Assembly: GCA_037783545.1 (NCBI GenBank)
Contig: JBBELK010000927.1
Location: 1 to 64,000, forward strand
DNA from: Henricia sp. BOLD:AAB3569
Taxonomy: Eukaryota; Echinodermata; Asteroidea; Spinulosida; Echinasteridae
DNA: 64,000 bases
Direction of reading: 5' to 3'
The notes below the pieces were generated by a model. That model was not told the DNA's origin and made no database searches. It saw only the letters and a program-made list of their open reading frames with translations. The position numbers and the translations under genes were made by a program. Shown here in pieces: positions 63,001 through 64,000 of the stretch. Position 1 is the stretch's first letter, and every line of letters begins with the position of its first letter.

Positions 63001-63620
63001 TTTGCCGACGTTTGGACCACACTTTGACCAAAATCCGTCCCAAACTGGGCCGTGTCAACGACAGTCCGAAGGACTGAGCATGCACACGAGTCAGGAATAC
63101 ACCAAAGAGGTGTGTACAGACAGCCACAGGTTGCGGGAGCATCAGGAAGCGCCAACCCCTTTTTTTTTCTAAACTCTGAAATTTCTCTGCCATTTCCCGG
63201 CGAAAGTCTGTCAATTTTTTAGGACAAGTGCACAATATAGAGTGTTTGGAGCATGCAAAATTTGAAGTTCGTCGGAATATTTTTTGACCTCCAAATTTGC
63301 CGACGTTTGGACCACACTTTGACCAAAATCCCGTCCCAAACTGGGCCGTGTCAACGACAGTCCGAAGGACTGAGCATGCGCACGAGTCAGGAATACACCA
63401 AAGAGGTGTGTACAGACAGCCACAGGTTGCGGGAGCATCCAGGAAGCGCCAACCCCTTTTTTCTAAACTCTGAAATTTCTCTGCCATTTCCCGCGAAAGT
63501 CTGTCAATATTTTAGGACAAGTGCGCAATATAGAGTGTTTGGAGCATGCAAAATTTGAAGTTCGTCGAATATTTGTTGCTCCAAATTTGCCGACGTTTGG
63601 ACCACACTTTGACCAAAATC
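59416..63620. repeat. Indel-rich stretch near the right end
   Basis: Single-base indels rise again here: AATTACACC near 59858, CAGGCCAC near 59884, CCGTTCCC near 60094, a missing C near 60183, CGAAAGG near 60715, GAAGGGAC near 62186, an extra A in CAAAAATCC near 62443, and losses near 62610, 62900, 63484 and 63567-63578. Most are homopolymer length changes, as at 1-1782. Real shared variants persist within it (the trimer at 60603), so this is ordinary array sequence with poorer consensus or relaxed homogenisation. Sequence from about 63640 is clean again. Confidence 0.75.
60603..62367. repeat. Trimeric higher-order repeat, 2 x ~882 bp
   Basis: The monomers at 60603 and 61485 share CCAATTTTGCC, a changed CTCTAAA(A)TTTC in place of CTCTGAAATTTC, and GTCTGTAAATT (about 60853 and 61735). 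Each is followed by two GCGTC monomers. The units are 60603-61484 and 61485-62367. A GTCTGTAAATT monomer also occurs near 23004, so that site has either changed twice or been moved. Confidence 0.8.
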
Positions 63621-64000
63621 CCGTCCCAAACTGGGCCGCGTCAACGAGAGTCCGAAGGACTGAGCATGCGCACGAGTCAGGAATACACCAAAGAGGTGTG
63701 TACAGACAGCCACAGGTTGCGGGAGCATCCAGGAAGCGCCAACCCCTTTTTTTTCTAAACTCTGAAATTTCTCTGCCATTTCCCGGCGAAAGTCTGTCAA
63801 TTTTTTAGGACAAGTGCACACTATAGAGTGTTTGGAGCATGCAAAATTTGAAGTTCGTCGGAATATTTTTTGACCTCCAAATTTGCCGACGTTTGGACCA
63901 CACTTTGACCAAAATCCCGTCCCAAACTGGGCCGCGTCAACGACAGTCCGAAGGACTGAGCATGCGCACGAGTCAGGAATACACCAAAGAGGTGTGTACA
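63544..64000. repeat. Return of the GAGAGTCC / CACTATAG monomer pair at the window end
   Basis: The monomer at 63544 has TTTGTTG, GCGTC and GAGAGTCC (63647) and is followed by GTGCACACTATAG (63816) and a GCGTC monomer cut by the window end. This matches the second and third monomers of the 6-mer HOR at 53512 and 55285, about 8-10 kb to the left. The 6-mer array may therefore resume beyond the window. Confidence 0.8.

Larger units (their letters stand above)
1..64000. repeat. Satellite DNA array, 295-296 bp monomer, ~216 copies in one orientation
   Basis: Every line of the window can be laid onto one monomer. Starts marked by GGAGCATGCAAAATTTG recur at steps of 293-302 bp, almost always 295 or 296. 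From the first start (about position 1) to the last (63837) there are about 216 steps averaging 295.5 bp. All copies have the same orientation and no foreign sequence separates them. Outside the ends, neighbours differ by only a few bases per monomer. Base composition of the reference copy is A81 T75 G68 C72. Long homogeneous arrays of this kind are typical of eukaryotic centromeric or pericentromeric heterochromatin; that location is inference. I do not recognise the family from memory. Neither array edge is included. Confidence 0.98.

Noticed and set aside
1-64000. CRISPR array
   Set aside because: The repeats are ~295 bp and directly adjacent, with no unique spacers and no cas genes.
1-64000. 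Tandem rRNA, 5S or tRNA gene cluster
   Set aside because: The monomer shows no recognisable 5S internal control region, no tRNA A/B boxes in proper order, and no conserved rRNA segment.
1-64000. Transposon, LTR or other virus-derived element
   Set aside because: There are no terminal repeats bounding an insertion, no target-site duplications and no coding remnants. Every base fits the tandem monomer.

Overview
The whole 64 kb window is one uninterrupted head-to-tail satellite DNA array. The monomer is 295-296 bp, about 47% G+C. There are about 216 complete copies, all in the same orientation, plus a partial copy at the right end. I find no protein gene, tRNA, rRNA, transposon, LTR element, CRISPR array or unique sequence. 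Position 1 starts one base into a monomer and position 64000 ends inside one, so neither array boundary is present. A single-family tandem array this long, with higher-order repeats (HORs), points to eukaryotic constitutive heterochromatin (centromeric, pericentromeric or subtelomeric). I do not recognise the family and cannot name the organism.

The monomer (reference copy 10045-10340, counted from the G of GCATGC as base 1) has a simple layout. GCATGC lies at bases 1-6 and again at 124-129. A CGTCGG...CCGACG inverted repeat spans bases 20-55. Three TTTG(G)ACC motifs lie at bases 33-74. Two adjacent 15-bp dyads follow: CAGTCC-GAA-GGACTG at 108-122 and ACACC-AAAGA-GGTGT at 145-159. A T7/T8 tract near base 207 causes most of the 295/296-bp length difference. 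Two T6 tracts sit at about bases 30 and 261.

Regions differ in the variant monomers they carry. 1-1.8 kb is irregular, with many single-base indels. 1.8-11.8 kb is a nearly uniform parental type with scattered indels. 11.8-24.5 kb carries a GGACC subtype and a 5-mer HOR (18.6-21.6 kb). 25-39.3 kb carries a travelling dimer (TATGTCATT monomer followed by CCCGACCC monomer) and a CCCTATTTTTT/GCACACG dimer. 39.6-53.5 kb holds the clearest HORs: a 591-bp dimer x3, an 886-bp trimer x2 and a 3250-bp 11-mer x2, followed by a 591-bp duplication and a hybrid monomer that looks like an unequal-crossover junction. 53.5-60.0 kb is dominated by GCGTC monomers in two 6-mer HOR families (1773 bp), one with a nested trimer. 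59.4-63.6 kb is again indel-rich, and ordered sequence returns at 63.6-64 kb.

There is no gene network here. The biology readable from the sequence is how the array evolves (local duplication, unequal exchange, CpG transitions, subtype turnover) and which conserved DNA shapes repeat every ~295 bp.
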